This document shows positions 52,150-62,531 of a stretch of 64,000 bases of DNA, piece after piece. Every line of letters starts with the position of its first letter. Position 1 is the stretch's first letter. This DNA is from Immersiella caudata (Eukaryota; Ascomycota; Sordariomycetes; Sordariales; Lasiosphaeriaceae). Both the position numbers and the translations under genes were made by a program. The notes under the pieces were generated by a model. It did not search any database. It saw only the letters and a list, made by a program, of their open reading frames with translations, and was not told the origin of the DNA. The DNA is taken from NCBI GenBank assembly GCA_030512335.1, contig JAULSU010000007.1, forward strand, positions 2,542,001-2,606,000. Reading direction: 5' to 3'.

Positions 52150-52425
52150 TCAAACTGCGCCTTGAATGAATAGGCCCAGCCATTTCATTGCCGATTGTCT
52201 TTTTGACTTGTTTGATCTGTGTGGTTTTGATGGTGATTTCGACCGACTTGTGCGTTTTGGTCTTGATGAGGCTTCGGTGTTGGCTGAGCCCGGGGTGTCT
52301 GTGCCGACGACCGTTGGTGGCTCGCGAGGACTCTTGGGGAGTGCCATCCCGTAGATTGACGCAGATCTTGGACTTTGATGTCGTCTTGGAGGTGTGGCCG
52401 TGAGTGGACTTGGTGATCTTGGCAT
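52150..52425 (-). CDS. weak candidate: small basic Ser/Lys/Arg-rich protein
   Basis: An ATG-started frame of 91 residues rich in Ser, Pro, Lys and Arg (SKSPSKPHRSNKSKRQ) ending LGLFIQGAV. No recognised domain, no intron and no strong context; low-complexity composition alone does not make it a gene. Kept only because the 3' part has steady coding-like composition. Confidence 0.18.
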   Translation of the reverse strand: MPRSPSPLTATPPRRHQSPRSASIYGMALPKSPREPPTVVGTDTPGSANTEASSRPKRTSRSKSPSKPHRSNKSKRQSAMKWLGLFIQGAV

Positions 52426-52936
52426 TGGATTCTCGTCACCGACAATCGAGGGGCAGAGCGGTTTTATGTAGAAACACACTGCGGCTCGATCCTTTGCCAA
52501 GCAGGGCCATCCTCTGCCGCACTGCAATCATCGTGAACGGGTGGGTGGACCCAGTACCGGAATTAGAGCTGACATTCGGGGCGCAGCCTGCCATTCTGCC
52601 TCGCTGCGACAATCTGCGCCGGACGATATCGGCATCCTTTCTAGAACATCGGGGCAAAGAATAGGCTAATGGAGCAAATGCGCATTTCATCGCTGCAAAA
52701 TGGCAGAAATACTGTCTGCATCCAATTTCCTCGGTTGCGATGATGGAGGTCAGAGGAGCTGACTGTCGCGACTTTGAACTGAGCTCTTGCTCATTGGCCG
52801 GCGTGCCGAGAGCCGTGCATTAGACGTAACGAAACTCAAAGATCTGGAGCATGCGCAGCTCCCTGGTTCTGATACTGCACCCGGAAATCAGGATTCGCAG
52901 CAGGGTACCCATGTGCCCATGTCCCGATCCAAGCCA

Positions 52937-52959
52937 GGGGGGGGGGGGGGGGGGGGGGG
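52937..52959. repeat. 23-nt G homopolymer
   Basis: An uninterrupted run of 23 G residues in intergenic DNA, equal in length to the A run at 1412 and the C run at 34961. Can form a G-quadruplex. Confidence 0.95.
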
Positions 52960-54113
52960 TATTTGCTCCTTGTGAAACGACGTCGGTATCGTGATGTGCA
53001 TCTGTTTGACAAAGGACAGACACCATTAGCGGCAGGGGATTCCAGGGGCACTCTGTAATAAGCTCGCCCGAGGGATTCCTCTACCAGGTGTGACTGTCAC
53101 TTCAAGAGAACGAGCTCCCGACCATCCAGCATGCCACATCCCGGACTGCAAACGGCGGCGTCGGCCCAACAGTCCATCGTCTCCAACACTTAACCCGTTT
53201 TGACAGTCCCCAGGGCCGTTTTTGCCTTTCCCCAGTCCATTTTCAGCCTTCTGGGTGCAGCCCCTCACGCGCCCAGGGCTCCTTCCCACTTCCAGGCCCT
53301 AGATAAGCTCGACTAGTTGCAGCTCCTTCCAACAATGAAATAGAAAGGTGCTCGTAGCCGAGTCAGCTAAGTTTTCAACTTGGTTCAAAAGCTAACGTGT
53401 CTGATTCTAGACCGTACCCCTCTCCTCATCTTTAGGTGCAAGGTTTTGCTGCGAGCTGACAGCACGCAGGCTGGTCCCTAGAGTGGTGGATGTCACGCAA
53501 TGCGGGGCAATGGTGGGCGATCTGGGGATATGGTAGCCTCGAGGGGGGTTGCCAGGCAGGTGCAGTGTTTCTGACACCTCCTGCCTTCCAACGGGTGCTT
53601 CCAAAAATTACATTGATAAACTGATAAGGAAAACTTGCAACTCACGTAGCTTAGGCTGACAAAGGAATATGTCGCTTCGAGTGGGGCCAGGAAGCGCCCC
53701 GAAGCGTTAACGTATTCCCCTGTGTTTCCGGCTACCCCGGCTTTCCGGCCACTTTTCCCCCCTTTTCAGGCCCCTGTACGGCCCACTGTAAGCAGCCACC
53801 ACTGGGCTGTTACCATGGCAGCCAACCTACTGTAATTCCGCACTTTGAAGGCTGTCGCCTTCCTTCTTTCCGCTATTTTCTTCCTTTCAACCTTCTACAC
53901 TCATCAACAGTACGAGACGAATAGTCCAGCCTCCCACGCCTTCCGAAACGCGCCTATTCGAACGAAATCGATTACGATACGATCTGACTACGTAACCGAA
54001 CTGATCAGATCGAGCCGAACCGACCATAATCGGGCTGAACTAGCCTGTCCTAGCCGAAATGCCGATACAGTGGACGACTTATAGGGGGATTATAAAGGGT
54101 TAGGCTAGAAGGT

Positions 54114-54581
54114 GACGACCTGCGGGCCACCCTTGTAGGCCGGCACGGACCGACGTGTCCCCGCAGGCGCCACCGTATGCCAAGCACAATACGGTGTCCA
54201 ATCCATACTGTGTGATCACCTTGATCAACGCTAAAGAGAATGAGCACGATGACCACTGATCACCTTGATCAAGACTAAGGGAAGAGAGCAGGATGATCAA
54301 GGTACAAGCTACTTTATTATTAGATAGTATAGGTAGCCACCACTGCAATACTGGGGAGGAACCTCTTGGTTTCTCACGCAAGTATTCGCTCGTCAATTGA
54401 ACCAACTTCGATTGTGTCCTACTGCACCAACACTTGGTGTGTTGCTCTACATTATAGTGACATACGACCATCATTGACCAGTGAACCCTGTAAGGACTTG
54501 CTTCTGTATTACTCCTCTCTACCCCACCCAACCTATCTAGCGACCCTGCCGACCGATTGTCGACAGGCACAGGTCGTAACA
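54114..54581. repeat. possible solo-LTR-like insert inside the inverted-repeat element
   Basis: The segment begins TGACGACCTG and ends CAGGTCGTAACA, so it has TG...CA ends with near-inverted termini, as LTRs do. The length of about 468 bp suits a solo LTR. A clean 5-bp target duplication is not visible, so this is tentative. Confidence 0.25.
54213..54300. repeat. 44-bp tandem repeat, two diverged copies
   Basis: Both copies start TGATCACCTTGATCAA (54213 and 54257) and share GAGCACGATGA/GAGCAGGATGA near their ends. Confidence 0.8.
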
Positions 54582-54844
54582 GGTGGCTCTGTTGGCCTCC
54601 TGGCCTTCCGTGGCCCTATTGGAATTGACTAGATTTGCATTTTGTAAAATCTGTAGTCTTTTAAAGCTTTCCAGAGTAGAACTGGCTCTGTTGGCCTTGA
54701 TTGCAGCTCTGGATGTTGGTCGTGATAGTTGCAGAATACAGGTAGATTCAGGGCCCCTGTATAGTGGCTCGTTGTGGCTGGTGTCACTATGGGGCTGATC
54801 TGGCCGGAAAGCCGGGGTGGCCGGAAACACAGGGGAATACGTTA

Positions 54845-55066
54845 GCGTAGGGCCGCGCTGACGGCCAAACGAAGCGACGGCGCGCCTGGTACATTATAAC
54901 GACACTGCACCGGAGGTTCTCTAGGAGAAGCATCTCAATTCTCTACAGGTGATAGCATGATCTTGCCATTGTCTGGAATGGCAGGGACCGGGATGGCGAT
55001 GCTATTGCCCTAAAACGATTGCCTACGACTCCGGGTACAAATGAAAATACTCGCGTTTGAGGTTGC
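54845..55066. other. short intergenic stretch, no gene seen
   Basis: Between the inverted-repeat element and the CHAT gene stop codon. No coding frame is supported. Confidence 0.5.
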
Positions 55067-58000
55067 CTAGACGCCAAAGTGGATGTAGGGAACCCAGTAT
55101 GGATCCGCCATTGTCTGCACCCGCGACTCGGAGAACTCCAGCGTGGCATCTCTCGCCCTTTCCTCCTTTTCCTTTTCGCCCCTGATACCACTGTAACGCA
55201 GCGCGCGAACCGCCCGATGGAGTCCCCGGCAGACCGCTACATCCGTCATCCCTTCGTCCCGCAGCGTCTCATAGAGCACCCTTGCCACATCAACGCAGTG
55301 TTTGTCCGACACCTCCCAGAGTGTTCCGACCACGTGCCGGAAGCCTGCGAGCTGGAAAGCACTAACGAGGTGGATTCCCTCGTCGGCAAGCTTTACCGCC
55401 TCGTTAGATCCAGTCGAGCAAGCCGAAAGATACCCAAGGAACGGCTTATTCTCCTGAACCCTGTAGTCGAGAAGGTCTCCCACCGTAAGTGGGTTGGTCT
55501 TCCAGTCCTCGAGGAGCAGACAGCTTCGTGAAGGCTCCGCCGGATCCGACTGCCCGTGGCCGGCAAAGTGAAATATCTTGCACTTCTGCAGGTGTTGAAG
55601 TACACTATCCTTGCGCATAATCGGTGTGAGCGACCATAATTTAAGCGGCCGACAGAGACTCTTTAGCATCTCGACTTCATCTTCAGCAAAACTGAGGATT
55701 CGATTAGCCGCCAGGCCTGGTGTTTCGCGCATGGCAACTAGGAGAGCATAATCGGTAAATGGTCCAGCAGACTCTCGAATAGGGTGTCGGCGTCCGTGTA
55801 CCAACGCCTTAATCGATGGGGCATACGACGACATAACTCTGTCCAGCACACTCTCGGTAGAACCTCGCACGTGTAGTCCTGCCGCGTGAAGGGGTAGCTG
55901 GCTGAGGAGTCCTGTAGGAATCCACCACACGCGGGGCCACTTGTCATCGGAGATGGAGCCTTCAAAACCAAGCGCGCTAAGAGTAGGACGCGCGATGCTA
56001 TCCCATAGCCATTCCAGCAGAGGGATGATATGGAAAGAGCCTGTTGCGCGAGATGACCGAAGATCTTGTGCCCGTTTCCGGACTTCTTCCTCTGTCAGAC
56101 CAGGTAATTCCAGCACCGCGATCCGGTTGTGCTGAACCAGGAACGCATCACAGCGATACGAGCTCAAGTTGACGACGACAATAGGGTCTAGATCCGCCAC
56201 GGCCATTATTTCGTCTTCAGTCGGCGGAAGAAGAAAGCGTTCAAATCCAGGTTGAGTGCGAATTCTTGCGATAAGCTCGCCGAACTTTTGGTCTGCTTCA
56301 CGACGCCGTTTTGCTTGCGACTCCCACGAAGACGTACTATCGTTTGAGATGGTAAACGTTGACCGGTCCGACGGCGAGTCCAACTCGTCTCGAAGGGATG
56401 TGAATTCGTCCGCCAAACCGGGATGCTTGCGCTTAAGATCGGAAATATCTCCGCGCACATCCATCAGCAAACTAGCAATGACGCCGCGGCCAAGTTCGAG
56501 GAGCTGTAAAGCGTGAGAGGTTGCCTTCCCGGCATTTAAAGCCGTAGCGGCTGCCATTGAAGCCAAGCCAGCGGACTCTGCGAGCATATGCTGCTTGTCG
56601 GTATGGTTTAGAGACCGCGGGCTCACAGTCGGGAGAAGTTTTACCGCTTCCTCTAGCAGCTGGCTTGATTCGTCCCACTCTTGTTGCAATGCAAGAATGC
56701 TGGCGGCAGCTTGAGCGAGTCGAATGCGGATAGATGGCGGGGCAGTATGACAAGACCAGCCTTCTTTGTACGACGAAAGCGTACGATTGAGGTCGTCTAT
56801 CGAATCGGTCCGTTTAAATCGCGTACTAAGCCGGTCTCCAAGGTTTTTCAAGTGGCTAGCTCGGTCGGGGTGGTCTTGAGGTGTAACATCTACCGCCATC
56901 GTGATAAAATCAATGGCACGGTTAAGGTCATCTATCGAGCCGGTCCGGCGGAATCGGTTACTAAGCCAGTTGCTAAGGTTGCCCAATATAATAGCTTGGT
57001 TACGACGGCCTTGAGGTGTAGCATCTACTGCCATCGTAGCAATATCAACGGCACGGTTAAGGTCATCTATCGAGCCGGTCCGGCCAAATCGCATAGCGAG
57101 CCAGCTTCCCAGGTTGTTCAAGTAGCCAGCTCGATCGGGGTGGTGTTGAGGTGTAGCATCTACTGCCATCGTAGTAATCTTAACGGCATGGTGGAGGTCA
57201 TTTATCGAGCCGGTCCGGCCAAATTGTGTACCAAGCCGGCTTCCAAGGTTGTTCAAATAGCCAGCTCGGTCGGGGTGGTGTTGAGGTATAGCATCTACTG
57301 CCATCGTAGCAATATTAACGGCATGGTTGAGGTCATCCATCGAGCCGGTCCGGTAAAATCGCTTACTGAGCAAGTTTCCAAGGTTGTTCAAGTAGCTAGC
57401 TCGGCCGGGGTGATCTTGAGGTGTAGTATCTACTGCCATCGTGGCAATATCAACGGCACGGTTGAGGTCATCTATCGAGCCGGTCCGGTCAAATCGCGTA
57501 CCAAGCCAGCTTCCCAGGTTGATCAAATAGCCAGCTCGGTCAGGGTCGTTTTGAGGTGTAGCATCTACTGCCATCGTGGTAAAATCAACGGCACGGTTGA
57601 GGTCATCTATCGAGCCGGTATGCTCGAACAGCTGACCAAGCATTGCCCCAAGGTTGCTTAATATGCCGGGTTCGAAATATGCTCCTCCAAGCTTTAATGC
57701 CTGTTGCAAGTTCCTAATAGCCTCTTTTAAGTCTTCGAGGTGGCCGTTTTGCTGGTAATTCTTTGCCAGTCTTATCGCTTCGTTGTTCAAATAAGGTATT
57801 TGAATGCTTCTTTCATCAGATCCTGGCTCTTGGTTCACTGTTCGGCTAATAGATACCATCCTGTTAGCAGCTGGCCGCCCCCTGTAGATAGCATTACGGT
57901 TTGACAATGTTAAGCGCCTCTTTGCATGCCATAAATGAAATTTAGACTAGAAATTCTAAAAAGTGTTTGAAAATCTTGTGACTTACTCAACTCCCGGAAG

Positions 58001-58318
58001 CGTAAACGTGATGGCTTCTAGGATGGACCTATGCTGGGATGTCCAGACTGACATCATGTCGAAGATGCGAGATCGCCGGATACGATCAGGGTGGTCTGTG
58101 GGCGTAACGGCGACCCATCCCTCTGCCCGTTGAACCGCTTGTTCCAGGTGCTCCGTTGAGACTGACTTCTTGAAGAGGAGGAAGCAGGTGTAGATGTAAA
58201 GTTCAATTTGTCCATCAATCGCGGGGTTATCGTGCAACTCTGCGAAAGAACAAAGTTCGTCGTTGCTCAGATCCTCGAGGAGAGAGGCTGTTTCGGCATC
58301 TATGCTGAACAGCTCCAT
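55067..58318 (-). CDS. TPR-CHAT protein (caspase-like cysteine protease with tandem repeats)
   Basis: Two exons (58318-57987 and 57917-55067) joined by a 69-nt intron give 1060 residues. Exon 1 starts MELFSIDAETASLLEDLSN and adds a helical N terminus. Then come about seven units of 45 residues with the core TGSIDDLNRAVDIATMAVDA at about 190-500, a TPR-like helical superhelix. A linker follows, then the CHAT domain in the last 350 residues: WIPTGLLSQLPLHAAG, the catalytic His in FHFAGHGQSD (about residue 897) and the catalytic Cys in YLSACSTGSNEA (about 944), ending GTLWEVSDKHCVDVA and VPYIHFGV. CHAT is a clan CD protease related to caspases and separases. In fungi CHAT proteins are linked to cell-death and allorecognition loci. 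Both catalytic residues are intact. Divergent from a caspase-fold gene. Confidence 0.9.
56780..57650 (-). repeat. 135-bp tandem repeats encoding the CHAT protein's TPR-like array
   Basis: Seven units at exact 135-bp spacing; the same word (TCATCTATCGAGCC and close variants) recurs at about 56794, 56929, 57064, 57199, 57334, 57469 and 57604. Units differ by scattered single bases, many clustered at the same few codons in each unit. Confidence 0.92.
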
Positions 58319-59579
58319 CTCGACCGTGATGGTAGCTGGCCGCCAAGGGCTGTTGGGCCGTCCGGATTCGCTCGTCCGGGGATGCGAGGCCGCGGGCTGA
58401 AGGCGATTCGAAACGATAGTACGTGCGGTAACCAAGATGGCTGAAATGACGGACAAGAAGCGTTGGCAGACACAAACGGACCTTGGGTTCGGCTAACTTG
58501 GGCATGTACTCTAATATCTTTAATCGTAGCGTCCGTGGTCGTAGGGCTGTACTGGAACCGCTTTTGTTACGTGTTGAGGGGGGGGGGGGACCCACACCGC
58601 CACACATTCTGGACAAGTAGCCTTCCCTGTCCTCCATATAGTTAGCCTGCCAACCTGCCAGCCAAGTTTTCAAAACCCGCTAACCACAGACATGGTCGGT
58701 TGATCTGCCTCGCACTATACATCCTGTGCTACAGCTGAGTTGTTCTATCTGAGCCACACTTAGCAAGCTGAAATCTGCTTGGTTTCGACAGGGCTGGGTC
58801 ACGTCGGTGGCTCAGAAAATACAAGGCGAACTCTTGGCAGCAATCGGGTATTGGTCGGGTCCCGAGTGGTGACGTGGCACCCCGCACCTTCCGAGGCCGG
58901 GGCGCTTCTGGGTTGGGTGTCCTTTTCGGTGTGCAGCTCAGCCCGATCAGGCAGTAGCGGCCTGACGTTGATGAAACGAAGGGAGAAAACTGGAAAACTG
59001 TTGGTTGATTCTTGCTCCCGAGGTGAAAATTTACCATAGGAAGGGGAAAACTATCTGAGGCTGGAGGCTGCGTTGCACAGACCAGGCGGGGTTGGTGATA
59101 AGCATCATCCCACGCATTGGGAAACCACGCTGAGTGGTTGTGTTGCACTGCATGCAGTCTCAAATTTTATTGGCGGGAAATTGCCCTCTGGAAAAGCCTA
59201 GATGCCTGACCGAATGCTGCGCATTCTTCTCCACTGGAAATGGGCGCGGGGGAGAGGCTATGACTCAAGGCGAATCTCTGGAAGAGGCTGTCTACCCGAG
59301 TTTGTTGCTGCACATCGCTAGGACACCTCAGCCTGGCAGTGTGTTACACGAGTGAGCAACAGTTGCGGTGCGGTAATTGCGGCGACGCAAAAGTGACGGT
59401 CAAGTTGGATATCTTGACTGTGGTCTTGATATACATCAACAGCAATGGGCCTTTACAGGATGGCGCAGTTCTCGAACCCAGAACCTGAATACATTCACGC
59501 TCGAGTAAGTTTACAACATCTGCTCTTCTCTGCCCTCTTCCAACTCTCCCGGCGTGGGATTCATTGACTTGTTTTCACC
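58319..59579. promoter_or_regulatory. 1.26-kb divergent region between the CHAT and caspase-fold genes
   Basis: No protein gene is supported here on either strand. It must contain both promoters. A 12-nt G run lies near 58578. A GGAAAGAAAA/GGGAAAACT-type purine block is seen near 59040. No perfect palindrome of operator size was found by eye. Confidence 0.5.
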
Positions 59580-61583
59580 ATGGCCGACGACGAAGCTGAT
59601 GTCACCTCGACACACTGGGCGATTTTGATTGGGATTAACTTCTATGTGGAGGAGCGATGCCTTCAAGGCAGCGTGCGGGACGTTGAGACGGTCAAACAGT
59701 ATCTGGAGGCAGGACCTACGCCTGTGGATATCGCCGTCCTCACTGCAACAACGCCTTCGGACCCCGGCTCTCGCTATCCAGTCGAGGAGTCCGCCCTCTG
59801 GCCCACACGCAACAACGTTATTGCAAAACTGAAGAGAGTCTTGGACAAGGCAAAGGGAGGGGATTTTGTATACATCCACTACTCCGGCCACGGAACGCGG
59901 AGGAAAGGCGAGCAATTCACCCATCCGACAGGGAACCTAGCTTTTGTTCTCTTCGATGACGAACACGGTAGCAGCTACCTCCTGGGCGAAACGCTAGCAA
60001 GGTGTCTCTACAAGATGGTGGGAAAAAAGCTCCGAGTCACCCTTGTCCTCGACTGTTGCCACTCGGGAAGTGTCCTCCGCGCCGGCAGGGTGCAAGGCGC
60101 CGACATCCGGGCCATCAACTACAATCCCGCTGTCGACGCAACATTGCCACAGAATTCACACCCATTCGGTCCGGATGGTGGCGCTCTACGCGACGCCCAG
60201 ATTTCGCTGGAGCGATGGCTCTTCAGCTCCAATCGGGATGGATATACGATCCTCGCGGCCTGCGGTCCGCACGAGAGGGCATGGGAGCTCGAAACAAGGG
60301 GGGAGCGAAGAGGTGCACTCAGCTATTTCCTCGTCGAGGCTCTCAGCGCCCTGAGGAAGAGCGGTGTGGTGCTCACGCACCAGTCCCTGTACCAGCACCT
60401 TCACACGAGGTTCCACGCATCCTGGCCGCAGCAAACCCCAATGCGCTACGGCAACCAAAACCTTTTATTCTTTGGGGGGCTTGGCGCTGCACCGAGCACG
60501 GGGTTTACCTCCGTCTACAGAACAGATGATGCCCGCCTATGCTTGAGCGCTGGGGAGGCGCACGGCGTGCACCAGGGTGACGAGTATCTTACCTATCCAT
60601 TTGACACACCTGAAGATGGTCCTGGAGGAGCATCAATACTGCTAAGAGTGGAGACTGTTCGCTGTCTCACTTCCGATGTGGTAGGGGCCGAAGAGACGAC
60701 AGCAGCGGTTGCCCAGATTCGGACGGGTTGGAAAGCGAAACCGGTGACGCAGGTCTCGTCCCGCAAGACTTCTGTGCGTCTCATGAAGAGCGCCCTCTCC
60801 CAGCTCCAGTGGACAGGGGCCGCAGAACCGCAGCGTTTCTTGCGCCTCTGCACCGAAGACGAGGACACGGAGCCGTGCATCTTCCACGTCGCGCTCAACG
60901 AACACAACGACTACGAAATATTGGACGGGTCGCTCGAGAGGATCGCCGGCTTGCGAGCCATATCGCTAGATATGCCTGGGGCATCCGACCATGTCATGGA
61001 CACCCTGCGGCACATAGCAACGTTCAAATTCTTCGAAGGAATCGAGAACCGGATGCCCAACGCTTCTTTCGAGGACTCATTTGATCTTTCCCCTCTTGAC
61101 AGAGCCGAAGTTTCTGGCATCTTCAAGGTCAAGCACGGCGGTACATGGGGGCTTAGGGTCGAGAACCGCGGAGACCGGCCATTGTATCTGGCCATATTCA
61201 ACTTTACGCCGTCCTGGCAGATTACCAACCTTGTATCACAGGCACGCGATGGCATCGCTTTGGTTGTGCAACCCAAGGACGAATATGGTGCCGGAAAAGA
61301 GGAAATACGGCTAAAGATGGAAGTCCCGAGGCCGTTTCAAGAGGATCAAGGACAATGCGAAGACATTATCAAGGTATTCATCACCAGCAAGCAAACCTTT
61401 TTTCCGTCGATGATCTTGCCCAAGCTTTCTCTCTATGACTGTTCTCCTAATATAGCAACTCGTGGGAACGAGGATCAGCTGCTTAAGTTCCTTTCGGAAC
61501 TAACGACGCCTTTTCGAGACCGAGATCATGCGCGGGAGGAGTGGGTCAGTCGGAACTTTATCATAGGCACCGCTATGGAGTGA
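59580..61583 (+). CDS. caspase-domain (peptidase C14/metacaspase-like) protein
   Basis: An intronless frame of 667 residues from ATG in a CACCATG context. The N-terminal 270 residues form the caspase p20-like fold: WAILIGINFYVEERCLQGSV, RDVETVKQYL, catalytic His104 in YIHYSGHGTRR and catalytic Cys160 in VTLVLDCCHSGSVLR, then YTILAACGPHERAWE and GALSYFLVEAL. No Gln/Pro-rich or zinc prodomain precedes it, unlike classical fungal metacaspases. The C-terminal 390 residues are an extension of unknown fold, with a beta-rich part around GIFKVKHGGTWGLRVENRG and LYLAIFNFTPSWQI that resembles the Ig-like companion region found in some fungal C14 proteins. Both catalytic residues are intact. Intact, likely cytosolic. 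Shares an intergenic region with the TPR-CHAT gene. Confidence 0.88.
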   Translation: MADDEADVTSTHWAILIGINFYVEERCLQGSVRDVETVKQYLEAGPTPVDIAVLTATTPSDPGSRYPVEESALWPTRNNVIAKLKRVLDKAKGGDFVYIHYSGHGTRRKGEQFTHPTGNLAFVLFDDEHGSSYLLGETLARCLYKMVGKKLRVTLVLDCCHSGSVLRAGRVQGADIRAINYNPAVDATLPQNSHPFGPDGGALRDAQISLERWLFSSNRDGYTILAACGPHERAWELETRGERRGALSYFLVEALSALRKSGVVLTHQSLYQHLHTRFHASWPQQTPMRYGNQNLLFFGGLGAAPSTGFTSVYRTDDARLCLSAGEAHGVHQGDEYLTYPFDTPEDGPGGASILLRVETVRCLTSDVVGAEETTAAVAQIRTGWKAKPVTQVSSRKTSVRLMKSALSQLQWTGAAEPQRFLRLCTEDEDTEPCIFHVALNEHNDYEILDGSLERIAGLRAISLDMPGASDHVMDTLRHIATFKFFEGIENRMPNASFEDSFDLSPLDRAEVSGIFKVKHGGTWGLRVENRGDRPLYLAIFNFTPSWQITNLVSQARDGIALVVQPKDEYGAGKEEIRLKMEVPRPFQEDQGQCEDIIKVFITSKQTFFPSMILPKLSLYDCSPNIATRGNEDQLLKFLSELTTPFRDRDHAREEWVSRNFIIGTAME

Positions 61584-61828
61584 AGCAGGACATTTGAGAT
61601 GTGAAGCCACACAGTGGTATGTAGTCTGAATTTTTTGGTCTCTGTAGAAGGAAAAAGGTATGCGCTGAGAAGGAAAAGAGGGTGGGTGTGGTGTGGCCTA
61701 TGGTCGTACAGGTCATCCCGCTACCACACCCGCAACAGGACAAGAGGGAAAGGCCATTCTCATAAGCCTCCGATCCACCCCATCGCTTAGGGATATGCTA
61801 TCCTCTCGAGCTCGACGGCGCTGCTAGC

Positions 61829-62134
61829 TTACTCGAAATCATCATAAAAAAATTCCAGTTCTTCTTCCTTCAGCCAGCGATCATCCTCAGTCGGGCGCTT
61901 ATTCTTATCGCAGAGCTTGTAGCGTCCATTCTCCACAGCGGCCACCGTATAGGGTCCTGCCCGAGTCGATGTGCCAGGGACAAGTACCCAAACTCGATCA
62001 GCTGGGCGGAACTTTGTTTTCTGACGGCGGTCAGCAGCGTTGGGACGCAACTCGAATAGATGTGCTTGCGGTTTTGTATGTGCAAATGGGGCGATCACCA
62101 TCTTCGCAGAAAGAAAATCTAGGCATTTTAGCAT
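61829..62134 (-). CDS. small hypothetical protein with SH3/chromo-like barrel
   Basis: Encodes 101 residues from ATG at 62134 (or 90 from an internal Met). The core FRPADRVWVLVPGTSTRAGP followed by YTVAAVENGRYKLCDKNKRP is a pattern of short beta strands with a basic and charged edge, as in small SH3-like or chromo-like barrels. Similar short fungal proteins (VWVLV.G...REGPY.V..V..GKYTL.D) are common near variable loci and have no known role. An upstream exon is possible. It lies downstream of the caspase-fold gene on the opposite strand. Function not recognised. Confidence 0.5.
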   Translation of the reverse strand: MLKCLDFLSAKMVIAPFAHTKPQAHLFELRPNAADRRQKTKFRPADRVWVLVPGTSTRAGPYTVAAVENGRYKLCDKNKRPTEDDRWLKEEELEFFYDDFE

Positions 62135-62531
62135 CTTGCGGAAAGAGTACCCAACAGCTTAATGGTACGGTGCCTTACTTTTCATTCGGGTCCATGTTGT
62201 CTTTCTCTCGCAAAAACGGATCGTGGCAAGTTGTGGTCAGGAGTTGCAAGTCAAAGTGGTTGGGGCCTGATAGTCCCTACTTATCTTTCGGGCTGCAGCT
62301 CTTTCCTCAACTGCCTCGGGCATTTGTTCCTTTCACCTTCTCCCAGAATAGCCAATCAATTCGCGAAACGTAATTTCGCCCCCCGGCATGGCGGGCTAGC
62401 AGTCCGCCTGATGTGTTGGCGAACCTTTTGCGGCACTGTGCCCAAATAATGTCTCTACTCCGCCACTTTCTCCCCCCCCCCCCTTTTCTCTCTCAACCTT
62501 TTCGAACTTTTGACGCACCAAAATACAAAAC
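62135..62531. other. no gene seen; promoter of the DUF6594 gene
   Basis: Divergent space of about 400 bp with a pyrimidine-rich leader and a 12-nt C run at 62472-62483 just upstream of the DUF6594 start. Confidence 0.5.

Larger units (their letters stand above)
51898..53709. other. long gene-poor stretch left of the inverted-repeat element
   Basis: 1.8 kb with no convincing gene apart from a weak small frame (separate entry). It contains the 23-nt G run. Words such as GCCGGAAAG and CCCCGGCTTT appear only at the element edge, so this DNA is probably older host sequence. Confidence 0.4.
53710..54842. mobile_element. 1.13-kb terminal-inverted-repeat element, probable non-autonomous Tc1/mariner-pogo type
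   Basis: The left end, starting ACGTATTCCCCTGTGTTTCC at 53710, is repeated as its reverse complement at the right end (54801-54842). The match runs for about 42 bases with one mismatch (the 24th base is T at the left and, read in the same orientation, C at the right). A TA dinucleotide flanks both ends (53708-53709 and 54843-54844), the target duplication of Tc1/mariner and pogo/Fot1 elements, whose ends often begin ACGT. No transposase frame is found inside, so it would depend on a transposase in trans. The inside holds a 44-bp tandem repeat and a possible LTR-like segment. Confidence 0.75.

Noticed and set aside
56681..57661. Plus-strand open frame across the CHAT repeats (326 residues)
   Set aside because: Its repeating peptide is only the complement of the 135-bp TPR units; no start context or domain.
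59455..59500. tRNA-like T-arm word (GGGTTCGAG on the minus strand)
   Set aside because: Flanking bases cannot pair into a T-stem and no cloverleaf can be drawn.
58456..59500. Possible gasdermin-like effector gene between the two proteases
   Set aside because: No frame of adequate length, no ATG-started hydrophobic N terminus and no splice-consistent exons on either strand.
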